64,000 nt of DNA from Wurfbainia villosa (taxonomy: Eukaryota; Streptophyta; Magnoliopsida; Zingiberales; Zingiberaceae). The notes beneath the pieces were generated by a model. It worked only from the letters and a program-made list of their open reading frames with translations. It had not been told where the DNA came from and made no database searches. The stretch is taken from positions 1 through 64,000 of the forward strand of contig JAKLTH010000221.1 in the NCBI GenBank assembly GCA_025175895.1. Direction: 5' to 3'. How positions within the stretch are numbered: the first letter of the stretch is position 1; each line of letters starts with the position of its first letter. This document shows, one piece after another, positions 45,149 to 58,655 of this stretch. A program made the position numbers and the translations under genes.

Positions 45149-47201
45149 GTCATTATTTCTTATATTAATTAAAATAGTAGCGAAAAGATAATAAAAAATA
45201 ATTATAGTGTAAAAAATATTTTTTTGTTCTTTACTCTTAATTTTTTTTATACTTTGTTGAGGTGCATGTGCGATAGAAGAAGATTGTAATAGTGAAAAAT
45301 TTATCTTTTAACATTTCTCAACTCGCGGGTCAACCCGTGTCATGGCGGCTCAATCCGTCTAGATCCGTAACCCGTGCGGAACGATCCGTTTAGGCTGCCA
45401 AAATGACGAATTGATAAAAATTTAATTCAACCCGCTTAAATTATTTAGCGGGACGAGTTAATCCGAAGGACTAATCCAACCAGCTGACAGCTCTCCTTAG
45501 TTCTGATTTGTCGGCGTTAGTTTCTGCTCAAAACTGACTTGTGCATGTTGTTTTTTGTGATTTGCTCTGCTAGCCTCGTACGTTGTCAGTCGCTAGCAGT
45601 ATAACGCATTAGACATGCCCATTGTGCACCATGTTGTGGATTTATATATCAACGAAAAGGCTACTAGGATTCCCTATCGAATTTGAATTTCTTTTGCTAT
45701 TGATTTTGATGGATTCATGGGGATAGACAATTTATCTGGTTCACATAAGACATAATACATAACTTGGGCCAAGTGTTGGGAACATACCTCTTGTTTTAGG
45801 ATATTCACTTACTTACATGTCTGTTCAATCACTGCTCATTGCCCATTGCTGAATAAGTACTCAGTTCCAGTGTGCTGAATATTTTTTGTTTCTCTTTTAT
45901 ATTTGTTGTTATTGTAGTTGTCTACTTATCTTCTTCCCTTTTTTGTCTCGTGAATCCTGCTACAATATATCATTGAAATTCTTTTAGAAGCTAAATTAAG
46001 GCTTGATAATTAATAAACATTGCCGCTACACCTTCTCAGTTGCAAAGAAATTCGACATTTAGGACCAATTTGAGAGTTGAGGCTGATGACCAGGAATGCA
46101 TAGTGGATGCGCCTCTTTAATTCATCGTGTGAACCACAGAAAAGGAAAATGAATTCCAAAAAAATAACCATTTCTTTTTATTTTTTATTTTTAAAAAGAG
46201 ATATAGTTAAGAAGGAGAAAAGAGAGAGGCTAGAATATATTCTGTTTAGCATAAAAGATTTTTTTTAGTCTATTCTACTTTTTAGAAATGGTTATTTTCA
46301 TTTCTTCCGTAAACCTATTTAAGATTTTTGAAACATTTATTGTGTTCAGTTGGTTGATCTATTGATATGTGAATAACATAACAATCACCACCTTGGGATA
46401 GTTTTTGTGTCTGCCGTGAAGATGAATCATGATGTTGTAAGTATCCAGGCTACGTTCACAGCCTCGTTCATCCATTCATCTCATGGAACATAGTAAAGAA
46501 GGTCACTTTTTCCCAAAGCAATTCACCAATTGTAGTGAATGTAAAAGTGTCTTGAGAAATGCCTTCTCGCATCCTCTGCTATAAATCTAGTGCAACTTCC
46601 AGATAGCCAATAAATCAATGTGTACAGTATGTTTGTTACTCTTATCACAACCACAAACATGCATGAGACAATGTAAGTTTCCTTAGTCAACTGACAACCA
46701 TATCCCGTATGACTCTTCTCATAGCAGCAAGTCGCTTAGAATGTCCAAGGATGTCAATCACTGAAAGAATTCAAAAGCCATAGAGGGATTGGAGTGATTT
46801 CAACACTTGATTGGCTCGATATGGGTTGGTCTTATGTTGCAGATTATTCAGAATGTCCTTAGTTGTTGGTCCCCATCTCAATTGTTGCAATGTCTAGCAA
46901 TACAGATCGATCACATATTCTGCTTGAAAGAAATTTGTGCTTAAAAACACACAGAGAAGATGAAAAAACAAGACTGATTTTTTTCATCCCCTTTTCACAT
47001 GGTATCGTCATAGTTTTTGCTGAACTCTCTCTGTGACATTCGATTACTTTAATGTAAGTTTGATGAGGCACTGGACTACAAGAAAGCCCACAAACATCTA
47101 CTGAAACAAAATCAAGGGGAACAACTTAAGGTACCCAATATACACGCCAATTTGATTCATCCCCATACATTGTTAAACTTAAGAGAGTTCGTGGCATAGG
47201 A
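45149..47201. other. Intergenic region, no gene seen
   Basis: Mostly AT-rich. A GC-richer patch at about 45310-45490 has repeated CCCG(T/C)-type words (CGGGTCAACCCGTG, TAACCCGTGCGG) that look repeat-derived but that I cannot name. No coding signature on either strand. Confidence 0.45.
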
Positions 47202-47336
47202 GATTGATAGCTGTAATTAGACAGTGTAGGATTGTGGAATGGACGCAAGGTCCAACCCCTTCAGGGGCACAGATGATTGATAGCTTTAATTAGACAGTGT
47301 AGGATTGTGGAATGGTGGCAAGGTCCAACCCCTTCA
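47202..47336. repeat. Tandem duplication of the proton-pump C-terminal tail, 2 x ~62 bp
   Basis: 47202-47263 repeats 47275-47336 at an offset of 73 bases with few changes. The copy inside the last exon encodes DLATIPQSYTV and the stop. The downstream copy, in the 3' UTR, would encode DLASIPQSYTV and a stop. It lies behind the true stop, so it is not translated from the normal transcript. Confidence 0.9.
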
Positions 47337-50300
47337 TCCTCACCACAGACTCCACGTGCCCTTTCCATGTGGTTAATTCCCTAAACCTGCAAGTGCCAGT
47401 TCAACAATCAAAAAGGTTACAACAGATGAAGCATGAATGAAACTAGTTGAAGAACTAGACGACAGTTCAGTATCATCAGGGAATGAGTATAATCCTACTT
47501 TGCAATCTCAGCACGCCTTCTGGCCTCTTCCGCTATCTGATTAAGTTCAGTCACTGTGGATCTCTCGCTGAACATCTTGGTGTCAGGGGGCTGCAGTCCA
47601 TGCAAGGTTCTCTGAGCATGAGCCCACTTGAGTTCCCTTTCTTCCCTTCCGAAATCTTTCTTTCTCGTGAAAGCAGTCTGAAAAAAAAATGACATAGTTC
47701 AACAGATAATTAGAGTTGAGTCAGTGTATTGCCAAGCTATAGAGTACGAGTGTTACCCTTTGCTCGATGACCAGATCCCATGCTTTTCCACTCAGAGCAT
47801 ATCGGATAAAGAATTTGATGATATCAAGCGGGAAGTAGAAGATGAGATTGTAAAGCCAAATAACACCAGCCCAACCCCATCCTATCCCTTTAATTGAAGC
47901 AAAGCCCCAGTTCGCATATACAGCAATGAGTGTAGCAATCTGCAGAAGCCCATGGCGAGGTAGGTTCAATAGTTATACAGTCACATTTATAGCATGTCAT
48001 ACATGAAAGGAACAAAAGGTTTACCAGCTGAGCCACCAAGAAAGCTGCCACAAGCAAGAATCCTGGCCTTTCGACAAAGGACCAACTGCGAGATCTTGTC
48101 ACAAAGATGAGTGCTTGACTGATGATGCTCACTTGGAGGTAGACAGCAGAAGCAAGCTTTTTGAAGTCATCCTGTGCTGTTCTCTCAAGGTTTTCAACTT
48201 TAAATACTCTCTGATTGAATATCCATCAATAACAATGTTAGCAAGAAAGGATATGAGCAGCACAAGAACTCCTAGAGAATCTAGAAGACAAAAACTAAAA
48301 CCAAGGCATAGTTTGCTTGAAAGAAAACCATAAGCAATAAATATAATAGTTTACATGGAAGAAGTCAGTGTCATATGCAGCCCAGAAGAAAATGACCGTC
48401 ATCATTGCCAGGTAACTACCAAGTACGATTCCTGTTGTGAAAATCTCAGCCAGCTTCCAGCTGTCAGGGAGAGGGGATGGTTTGACCCTATCCTTCGAAA
48501 TGGTCATTATAGTACCTGATCATGCCAATAAATAGATGGGGTCATTACTGGAGAAAAAAGGAAGATACTTCATGAAGTGGAACAACAATCTAAATAAAAT
48601 AATAGATGAAATGTGTGCTGCTCTTATGCAATACAATGAAGAGACATAAAAAGTTTCCTTACCATCATTCAGGATCGCAATGATAAGGACCATGAAGGGT
48701 GGAAAGTCAAACTTCCATATTAGTGCAAGCAGCATAAAGCCCAGCTGTACAAACAAATATACATATCAAATGAATGACAAAACTACTTAGATTTAAAATC
48801 TCGAGTGCTGCCGGAGTTTACTGTACAATTTTGGTATCGTGTCAATATTTCGATATGCGATGTTGATGGCGAATTGAAAATAAGAGGGCGAAGACATGAG
48901 AAGAAAAAGAAAAGGATATTTTGATCTGTATTGTAGCATGCCAAGGGATGTCAAGTATTGGTAATGACATGATACTTACTGATATTGTTGTCTCCACACA
49001 AGAGACATTGTCTATGCCACATAGTATCGAGTTTCGATTATTTGTCAAAATGATATATTTTGACCGTGTCACTCAACACACTGACCATAGAAACAACTTC
49101 TTAGTACAAGCCTAGAAATGAGAACTATCCCTGTTACTGGAACTGAACTAGAAGATGCAAGACGACAAAAACATACACAACCTCAGAAATGTTGCATAGA
49201 AAACAAGATAAGCTGTGAGGACTTGTTCTTAAAAGAAATATTCTTCTTGTTGGCAGAACTGTGAGTGATCCCAGTGAACATTGTGAACATTAACAAGTAA
49301 TAGGAAAGATACCTCATTACTTTGATGCTTGAACAGGGTATGACTGAACATAAATGAATAAACGTGTATGGAGTTGATGAGGAAAACTTACCACTATCCG
49401 AATTGTAATGGAGACTGCATATATCTGCAAATTTTCACTACTACTTTAGCAGAGAAGCTCAAAAAAAAAAAAAAAGTCAACATCTATCTTCAAATGCTTA
49501 TCGTATACACAACTTACTGTATAGTTCTTCATCCTCTGGAATATTGCACGACTCGTAAGGACAGCACTGATTATTACACTCAGGCCAGGTTCAGTAAGCA
49601 CAATATCTGAAGCGCTACGTGCTGCATCAGTTGCATCCGCAACTGCTATTCCAATATCAGCATTCTTGAGAGCAGGAGTCATTCACTCCATCACCAGTCA
49701 TGCCACAAATATGTTTCCTTGCTTGCAAACGTTTAACAATCTCATACTTGTGCTCTAGAAGGAAAGGAAGAAGTTTACACTTGGATTCTCAGTTAAAAGT
49801 TGAACAAAAGTGAGCCAATAGAAGAAAGATCAAATTAATAGCAATACCTGGAAAGACACCAGCAAAGCCATCAGCTTTCTCTATTAGTTCATCAACTGGC
49901 AAAGCAGCAATAGATTCATCTTTGTTCTGCCCCAATAAGGCAGATGAAGGGTACATGTTTGTACCCATACCTAAGCTGCCTGTCTCCTTTCCAATTGCCA
50001 GCTGATCACCTGACCAGACGGAAAAAAAGTCATCCACAGATAATTATCAAATAAATCGTAAGTTGCACTGGGAAAGACTTAGTGTAAGAAAATAAGATAC
50101 TAGAGACTCAATCAAGGAACAGACCTGTGATCATTTTGACATTGACACCAAGATTTAGTGCCCTCCTAATTGTCTCTGCACTATCATGTCTGGGGGGATC
50201 AAACAGTGGCAGAAGACCAATGAAGTGCCAAGGACCTCCCGGACTCTCTTTCCGAGCCTCCGGAACTTCCTGAAATGAAGAACCAACAACATTATTTCTC

Positions 50301-53076
50301 AAGGTGCAACCAGTACAAAATATATACGGCGGGATTTCTAACTCACCTGATGTGCTACTGCCAGTGACCGAAGCCCACGGTCTGCAAATTTGTCAATAAC
50401 TGCATGAACACGGCGCTCTATCTCCGACTTGTTATGTGAAAGATTTAGAATCTGTAGGTTCAATTTCAGCCTTATAGAAGCATAAACATCTAAAAGTAGA
50501 TGAAAGAAGGATTCTCTTAGATGTCTAGCAAACAATACCTGCTCTGGTGCACCTTTGCTGACCCGATGCATTTTCCCTTCACCGTCCAAGTAAGTTAAAG
50601 CAGTCCTCTTGTCTGTTGGATTAAATGGCAGAAAGTGCACTTCTTGAATACCAGCTCGGGCCTTTTACACAATGAAAAACAAAGAAAAAGAAAAAAAAAA
50701 CGATTCAATTCCCCACGACAGGTATAAGCTACAAGTTAAAAGCACTTGAATATCATAGAAGTATCCACTGACCTCCTTTGGATCAGCCAACATCCCAACT
50801 ATAGCAGTGTCTATAGCATCTTGATTTTCTGTTCTTGAGGCTCTAGCAGCCATTAAAATCACAGTGTCCTGGTTTACATCTCTTGAGAAAACCTAAACAA
50901 ACAGTTGATGTTGCATAAATGTCAATTTGAGAAGTGACATCAACAAACAAATATTCCTATTTCCAACCTCAATAAGGTTCTTGTCGACTGTCAGCTTGTT
51001 TAGTGTCAGAGTCCCAGTCTTATCACTACAAAGCACATCCATACCAGCCATTTCTTCGATAGCAGTCATTCTCTTTGTAATAGCCCCCTGCAAAAAGTTC
51101 AATAATATGTTGTAATCAATAAATATTACAACCACCAAATAAGATTCATCCTGTATAGCATTCAACTGTACACTCTATATGAGCAAAAATAGTGAAGTTA
51201 TTCTGTCATTTTTATCAAACGTTATTGTAAAGATTTCCTTCAAGAAATATTCATAGAAACAGTTGTCGTTCCAATTATAATGGATAAAATACGTAAAAAA
51301 AAGTTTTGAACCTCTCATGCACCCCCAGAGGGCAGCATAGGGAGAGACACACCATCGCTTAAGGGAAAACCAATTGAAGGATGATCAGATGCAGTATTGT
51401 TCTTCAAGGAAAGAAAGTATATGCTTTAAAAAATAAATAAATATGAGTGTTGTCCATGCATGTGAAAGTTCAATAGTGTGCACTTGGCTATAAAAGAAAT
51501 GTGCTGAATCAAATTTATTTGAACTCTTGATCTAAATTATCTCACCTGCTGAGATAATCGGTGAGAGCCGATTGCCATTGTGACTGACAGAACAGTAGGC
51601 ATGGCTATGGGAATCCCTCCAATAAGAAGAACCAGAAGATTGTCAATTCCAGGCCGATAAGCACGATGCTGGATTGGATACATAACAATGATCTCGACAC
51701 ACATTCCCACCGCAATTGAACAAATACAAAAGTTCCCAATTGCAGTCAACACCTGGTTGGCATACAGGTAGATGATAATTTCAGTCCTACTTTATTACAT
51801 GGTAAAGGGTACTAAACAAATTCAATAAACAAGGAACCAAGAGTCTTGCCTTTTGGAAGTGACCAACTTGATTTGTTGAATCTACAAGGTGGGCAGCCTT
51901 TCCAAAGAATGTATGCACGCCAGTGGCAATAACTACAGCCTCAATCTCACCCTGCTTGCAAGTAGATCCAGAATAAACTCCATCACCAGGGCCTTTCGTG
52001 ACTGGCAATGATTCTCCAGTCAAGGCACTCTGCCAAATTGAGTTCAAAGAGAATTAATATAAGATCATGTAATTTCTTTTATTACAGATAGTGGAGTAGC
52101 CAAGAACCTGATCAATTTTCAAAGGATCCCCTTCAAGGAGGCGGGCATCAGCAGGAACAATATCCCCTAGCTTAATGCTTATGATGTCTCCTGGGACAAG
52201 AACTGCTGCATCTTCCTCGTTCCATTTGCCATCCCTCAACACCTATAGTATCCGACATCAACAGTAATCATATCAGTTGCTTAAACAAGAAAAAATGTTT
52301 TTTTTTCACTTAGCCTTCGGTTTAAGAAACGAAATATAACAGTGGAAATCGAATGAAAAGGGGAAAATTTGAGACCTTGGCCTTGGGAGCGAGGCGAGCC
52401 ATGAGGGCGGCAGCTGCGTTGCCGGCGTTGTTCTCTTCGATGAAGCTAATGGTAGAGTTGATGATAAGAAGAGTGATAATCCCAACAAAGTCCTGCCAAT
52501 CTGGAGGCTTTCCCTGTTCAAGGAAACAATTTACAGAAACACCAACAGGTAAGACGCCTAGTGTAACAAGAAAAAGATCGATCACAGCTTCAATTAGGCA
52601 AAAACATTAACCGACCCCTCCGTTGGCAAGGGCGATGGCCATGATGGCGGCGGCCTCCATAACCCAGGAAAGCGGGTTCCACATGAACCCCAAGAACTTG
52701 AGAATCTTGCTCTCCTGAACGAAATCGTCAACGAACCGACTTCAATAATCATTCTTTTCAAACACACGAAAAATTGAGTGGGGTGGCAGGAGGAGAGTTA
52801 GAATCAATCGAACACCTGCTTCTCCTCGAGCTTGTTGGGGCCGAATATTTCGAGGCGCTGACGGGCCTGCTCGGAGGTGAGGCCTCCAGGACCGCATCGC
52901 AAGTTATCAAACACCTCCTCCAAAGGTATATTTTCCTGCACAAATCCACTGCCACAATCAAGGAACTCCTCCAAAAAGAAGAAACTAAAACACGAGAAAA
53001 AAAAAAGCAGTTGAGAAATAACCAGGTCCACGGCCTCCTTGAGGACGGCGTCCATGTCCACCGCCTTCTCGGCCAT
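47290..53076 (-). CDS. Plasma-membrane H+-ATPase (P3A-type proton pump), 21 exons, one frameshift
   Basis: The pump moves H+ out of the cell using ATP and energises nutrient uptake. Exons: 53076-53023, 52935-52816, 52714-52616, 52513-52376, 52242-52108, 52029-51850, 51752-51546, 51087-50968, 50892-50773, 50661-50539, 50451-50347, 50269-50125, 50009-49848, 49754-49518, 49424-49392, 48744-48663, 48515-48355, 48210-48025, 47939-47757, 47677-47499 and 47386-47290, about 955 residues, normal for the family. Visible motifs: TGES near residue 187, phosphorylation site CSDKTGTLT (Asp near 333), GDQLAIGKETG, TGDGVND near 590, and the C-terminal QSYTV whose penultimate Thr is the 14-3-3 site. All splice sites are GT-AG except the donor after 51850 (GC). 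Two bases are missing directly after TGDGVND, shifting the frame before PALK; an assembly indel is likely, otherwise the gene is dead. Confidence 0.95.
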
Positions 53077-54578
53077 GAGAGGCGAAGGGAAGAAGCAAGG
53101 AGGAATCGGAGGGGCAGTCAAGCGTATGCAGTAGAGCAAGAGCACGAACTGCAGTTAATATTGCGGAAAATTATAGTCTACCCCGTAAGTTTTTCTTTCT
53201 TTCACAAAAACTCTTTATAAATTAAAAACATAAAAAACACCCTGCAAAGGTCCGAAATAAGAAGGTTTCCCAAGCTGAGCATTTCGACGACATTAAGCAT
53301 TTAGAAAGAAGCAAATCAACCTTTGGGTAATACGATATTTCCCTTAAATAAATTTCATCCAAGATTTTTATTATTATTATTATTATTATTATTTTATCTT
53401 TGCTCTTTATTATTTGTTAAATTTCTAATTTTACATCATGTATTTCACACACTCTCAAAGTGACTTGTGTAGTTCATCGAAATGTTTTAGTTGGGCAACT
53501 ATTTAGTGCAATATAACGTTTTAAAGTTATCTTCTTTTTTTTTATTACTTTAGCAATTTTAAAGCTATCGTGGTACGGTACCATGTTTTACTTCAACTCT
53601 AATTCTTTTTTAAGGATAAATAATGATAGTTTATATTAGTAAAGCATAGAGTGATAATTTAAAAAACATAATAAAATTTATTAATCATCAATTGTGAATT
53701 GAATTGTATTCTTTCCACTATTTTTTTTTTGTCTTTTTTTCTTTTTGCATGCCTGATCTCTACCTTTAAGATCAATATTTTATCATCGAATTTCTCACTA
53801 TTTTATTTATAATTCAAAGAAGAAAGTGCTTAGTTAATTAGAATCCTCCCTCTAGGCTCTAGTGTTATAAAAGGCCATTTGGATTCCCCTCCGAGCAAGA
53901 AAGAGAAGTACCATTGGTATATCTACTTCACCTAAAAATACCTAAATGAAATTAATATTTTATCATTCTTTAAATGCTTTTCCTTAATATTTTTCTCAAT
54001 GTTTGGCCTAAGTAATAAATTAAATGAGTAAATCTAAAGAGGTGTTCGAGTAAAAACTTATAAAACATTTAAACCATGCGGTAATATTATCAGGAAAAGA
54101 TTGATGTTAAAATGCTTTTTTTTTATTTAAAAAATTAAGAAAAATATTTTTATTTTTATTTTTATTTTTGTTGAGAGATCAGAGATGATAGTTGGTGTGG
54201 ATAGCTTCGACTTTTTAAAACGATTCCTTTGTGTTGGTGGGGCCGCAAATCCACCGCGCCATCTTCTCTTTAATAATTTATTCTTTTTCACCGCACTTTT
54301 CTAAAAGCATCTTTATCTAATAAGTGCGTGGGAATCGCTAATTATTTGATATCGTCGACTACGACGACAATAACAAAAATAATTTTAACTAAGTAAATAA
54401 CAAATATTTTAATATAATATTACTTCATTTGTTTGTAATTTTAATAAAATATAAGTTTTTTTTATTTTATATTTAGTCATTTAAAATTGTAGTTGTTAAA
54501 AGAGTGAGTATTAAAAAAATTATATATTTTTTTAATAAAAATAATTCCAAATAAAATATTACAAGCGAGACAATTCTA
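53077..54578. other. Upstream region of the proton-pump gene, AT-rich
   Basis: The presumed promoter and 5' leader of the minus-strand pump lie at its left end. Beyond that are long A/T tracts with a TTATTATTATTATT microsatellite near 53370. No other feature is supported. Confidence 0.45.
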
Positions 54579-55280
54579 TTTGGTTCAAATTATCATGTAT
54601 AATCTTAGTCATATAATTATCAGATAATCATATAATTAGAATTATGAAGAATAAAATACAATTTATATTATTTGATTCATAAGTAATGCAATAAAAATTT
54701 ATATATTTCGAGATTTTAGTATATAATATAGTTTAATATTTTACTATATTATTTCCGATTCAATTTCCAAATTAGGTTTACTCTGAAAAATGATGGTATT
54801 GGTATCGATATCAACGACGACATCTGACAACCATCGATGACATCAAACAACAACAGAGGCGATAGCGAGCAATGACCACTATCGACAATCGACGAGCGAT
54901 TGTCGACAACGAACTGACCGTGGATGACGGACGATGCGTGGTAATCGATAATGATACGATCGACAACCGACGGCCAATGATGGATAGCGGTTGTCGACGA
55001 TTTAATAATCGATAATCGGTGATCGACGGCGATTTACACGACAACAATCAATCTGTAGTAGCAACAATCAACTAAGGGTTTGATTATATATGGACAAAAT
55101 TGAGATTTTATAAAATTTAAAGAATAATTTTTTTTAAAAAAAATATTTTTTAATTCCGAAATCAAATTTTTTTTTATCCCCATAAATAATATAATTCCGA
55201 GTTGCATATTCTATTATCAAGATGATTATAGATAATCTTAAGTGGATAATCAAAGTTATCTAAAATAATCCTGAATCAAA
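54579..55280. mobile_element. Weak candidate TIR element
   Basis: TTTGGTTCA at the left (54579-54587) is mirrored by TGAATCAAA at the right (55272-55280), 8 of 9 complementary. Both sides continue with similar TTAT/ATAATC-rich sequence (for example ATCAGATAATCATATAATTA and GATTATAGATAATCTTAAG). The middle is a CGA-rich patch (54810-55045). I see no clear target-site duplication and no transposase, so this is tentative. Confidence 0.3.
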
Positions 55281-57590
55281 CGTGAGAGTAAATTGCAATT
55301 AAGGCAACTCCGGCGGATCAAATGAAAAACAGTAAATTTTAAGGAGAGGAGTGAAATTTTAATGCGACGAAATACATGGAAATTTTCGTACACAGCCACG
55401 TCGTAAGGTCCAACCCAAAAGATAATTTAGAAAATCTTGCCACGTGTCCGTACACCCCCCGATTATTAAGAGTATAACAGAGAAGTACGCAAGTACGTTT
55501 CAACGCAAAATTAATTAAAGATTTGATTATTCTAAACGACAAACTGACTTGAAAATCTTCTGTTCTAGATCTTGTGCGTTGTTCACTAAGATCCCATGAA
55601 AAATGGAATTAATAATAACAAAATATCTAGAAGCTGTGAAAATTTCAAGGAGTATCTAGTTTCCCATTAATGCTAAGGAAATTCGTTCACTCTAATGAAT
55701 TCATCTTTTCACCGATTTAAATATTAAATTTATTTCGCACTTTAAACTCACAAGTTAATCGTGTTAGAGAATTGGATTTGATAATAAACAAATTATAGTT
55801 TAGACTAGTCCTAGCGAATCTATTTGAGATTTTTTTTAGAAAATAAAAGATATCCTAGAGCTTTATTTGTATAATTTTGTATGGCTAAATCTCATTTAAT
55901 GTTTATTTATTGACCAACTAAAACACTTTTACATGTCCCAAAGTGAGGTAATATTCTATTAGACCTAATAGAGACAAAAATTCAAAAGTAGAACACTAAC
56001 TCCTCATTCTAAATTATGAAAAATGAGGGGAAATGAGAAAGGGCACAAAGTTCCAAACAATAAAAATAAAATGAAAAAAAAAAAAGGAGAAACGTGCAAG
56101 GATTTTCTTGCACAATTTTGACAAAGACATGGCCACATTTTCTCACCTTGTAAAATTATTGATTGAGACTCAATTGGCCTAATTTGATAAGGACCACTCA
56201 CCAATATGTCATTGATTCTATTTTCTTATACTTTTTTTTTTTTTCTTTACACACGTATATGATTTTATGTGGCGATACGAGGAGAATTGAGGAAGAAGAT
56301 CCAATATCCAATTGGAGAATTTGTTCTCCAAATATGACTCGTTTCCTCCTAATATATGGGAGAGAGATTTATTTTATTAAAACAAAGATTAAAAAAACCC
56401 CCAAGGATTTGGCAAGAGCAAGGTGAACAATTTTCGACGCTAGTTTGTCAAATTTTATTTTGCTTCTTTAGTTCGACGAGAGTTGATTAAGTAGGAGAGA
56501 CAAATTTGTTATGAATTCTATTATTAAAAGAAAAAAGAGGAGTGAACTTGTAGTCTTAAATTCTATTATAAATTCCTTGAAATTACTCTTATGATTTACA
56601 TGAATTTACAATGAAGACTATAAATGTGTGATTTGAGTGACTAGATTTAGGTTAGAAGTTCTTTAATGACAATTTAATCGCTTTCTTTAAGAATGTCCAT
56701 CTAATGAAAGATGGTTAGGTAAGCAATTAACTTTTCCACCTTCAAGTTTAAAAAAAAAAAGGACAGAGTTTTGATGTCCTCCTCTTCGTCTTCCTAATTA
56801 TCTTTAATGACCATTGACCCACTTTATTTTTCAAAAATATACATATTTTTTTTTATAAAATCAAAATTAGATAATATTATTCAAATTTTTCTAGAAAAAC
56901 TGGATTCGTTGAATTTCTTTTAGCTTCAAAATATATAATGACTATATGTCATATCTAATACTTATAGGTTTCTTTAGGAAATAAAAAAAAAAAAAAGAAA
57001 AAAGAAGAAATGGAGTGGTTGATTGAGAACATATAATAATAGTTAATTAATCAAACTCATTAAATTAATGATATACATGATTTCCCCACATTAACCAAAT
57101 TGATGCTTAAACAGCCTCCTGATTGCATCATTGTTAGGTCCAACGTTTAGTGCTAACCTTTTCGCCTAATTAAGGATCATGGTAGTCATTTAACAACTAA
57201 GAACTCATAATTTTTTTTTAAAAAAAAATGAAAATGGCAAGAAGATAAACAATTACACCATTATCAAAAGTTAATTTACATATTAATATGTTTCATCTTT
57301 AGGATGCACTAAACCTTTCGGGCACTAGTGCTGAGTGACCATCACCTCGCTCCAACTAGTATTTATCTTTGATTAGATTACAATTTTTAATAAAAATGAT
57401 TAAATTAGCCTTTAATAAAATCTTAATTCTCTGAGTGATCAAATTTATTGTGGGGAAATCCGGCCCATTTGTTACGCCATGAGGCCCATTTATTACACTA
57501 ACTCTTTTTTTTTATGAGGTTTTTTTTGGACAAAAAGTATAATTATTTTATTTTATTTTTTCCTATCTATTCCTTTCTTCGAATTTTCAC
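55281..57590. other. AT-rich intergenic region
   Basis: No gene, RNA or element recognised. Many poly-A/poly-T runs. Confidence 0.45.
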
Positions 57591-58402
57591 CACTCATTGT
57601 CTCAGCTCGCCGAGCTCGGTAACGCTTCTTCGACGAGAATCCGGAGATCGAGATGCCTGTGTGAGGCCGGCAGAAGAATCGAACCCTTCCGGCATTCGGA
57701 GGCTTCTCTTGATCGCCGTGGTCCGGAAAGTTGTATCGCCTTTCGTTGTTGTGGCGTTCTCTGGCCGACGCCTCCGTAAGAGCATCCGGGTTAGGGTTGA
57801 GGTGGGGACGGCGCGGCGAAGGCTAGGTTGGACCGGTGAGCTCGTCGCCTTCTTCCTCGCCACTCTTCCAGTTCTAGAGCTCTGCGACGCCATTCCGGTC
57901 GGGCACTGGATACAGATCGATCCCCATAGAGCAATACGGTTCGTGGCTTCGCTTTCCCCCATTTCACAAATTTTTTTCCCAACTTGACCGAGATTTGATT
58001 TGTTCTTCCTCGGAAACATGGCCCGTGCCGTGCATCATCCTCTACTTGAAAAAGTTCGTATCTTTCGTCTCCCAGAAGAGCGATGCAGCGACCTTCTGTT
58101 TGAGAGAGCCAAGGAGAAGTTGGGCTCTTCGATCTGAGGTACTGGTTCGAAGATATGCTCGTGACCGGCATGCATGCGAGGTGGATTGTCTCCATGATCC
58201 ACGGACTAGCCACCTCGTACCCGCAAGGACAAAGACAGAAGTTGCTTTTCCTCTTCATGCCATAGCAGGACAACCCCTGGGGAAGGTACTCATGGACTTG
58301 GATCTTGGTCTTTCTCTTTCTATGATTTTAGAAGTAGATATCTCACAAGACCATGATCGTCGCCTTCAAAGGCTTCGAAATGAGGCATTCAAAAGCGAAT
58401 GA
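57591..58402. other. GC-rich open region, possible unrecognised gene or pseudogene
   Basis: GC content rises sharply compared with both flanks, and several overlapping frames are open on both strands, for example plus 57514-57987 and 57995-58402, and minus 57594-58019 and 57791-58273. None matches a family I know. A plus-strand piece around 58043-58125 reads LLEKVRIFRLPEERCSDLLFERAKEKLG before a stop and looks more protein-like than the rest. It may be a decayed gene copy. I cannot assign strand or function. Confidence 0.3.
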
Positions 58403-58655
58403 TCCTCCCTCCCATCACGTTAGAAATGCCATATGATCGATCTTAGGAAGTGGCACAATTTGATCTAGATTTCCATTAGTTTCTGACCTAAACTTGATCT
58501 AGAATTCAGATCGAATTGAATTTTATATTCTGAAAAGTCAATTCATAAGATGAAGCCTAATCATGTACAAACTCATCGACGTCTATTACAATCGAACTTA
58601 CAAAGAAATGACAGCAATATCCATCTAATTACATCAGTAAAAAATCAATGTTATA

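Noticed and set aside
52774..53220. 148-codon plus-strand frame over proton-pump exons 1-2
   Set aside because: Antisense shadow of the pump gene, crossing an intron.
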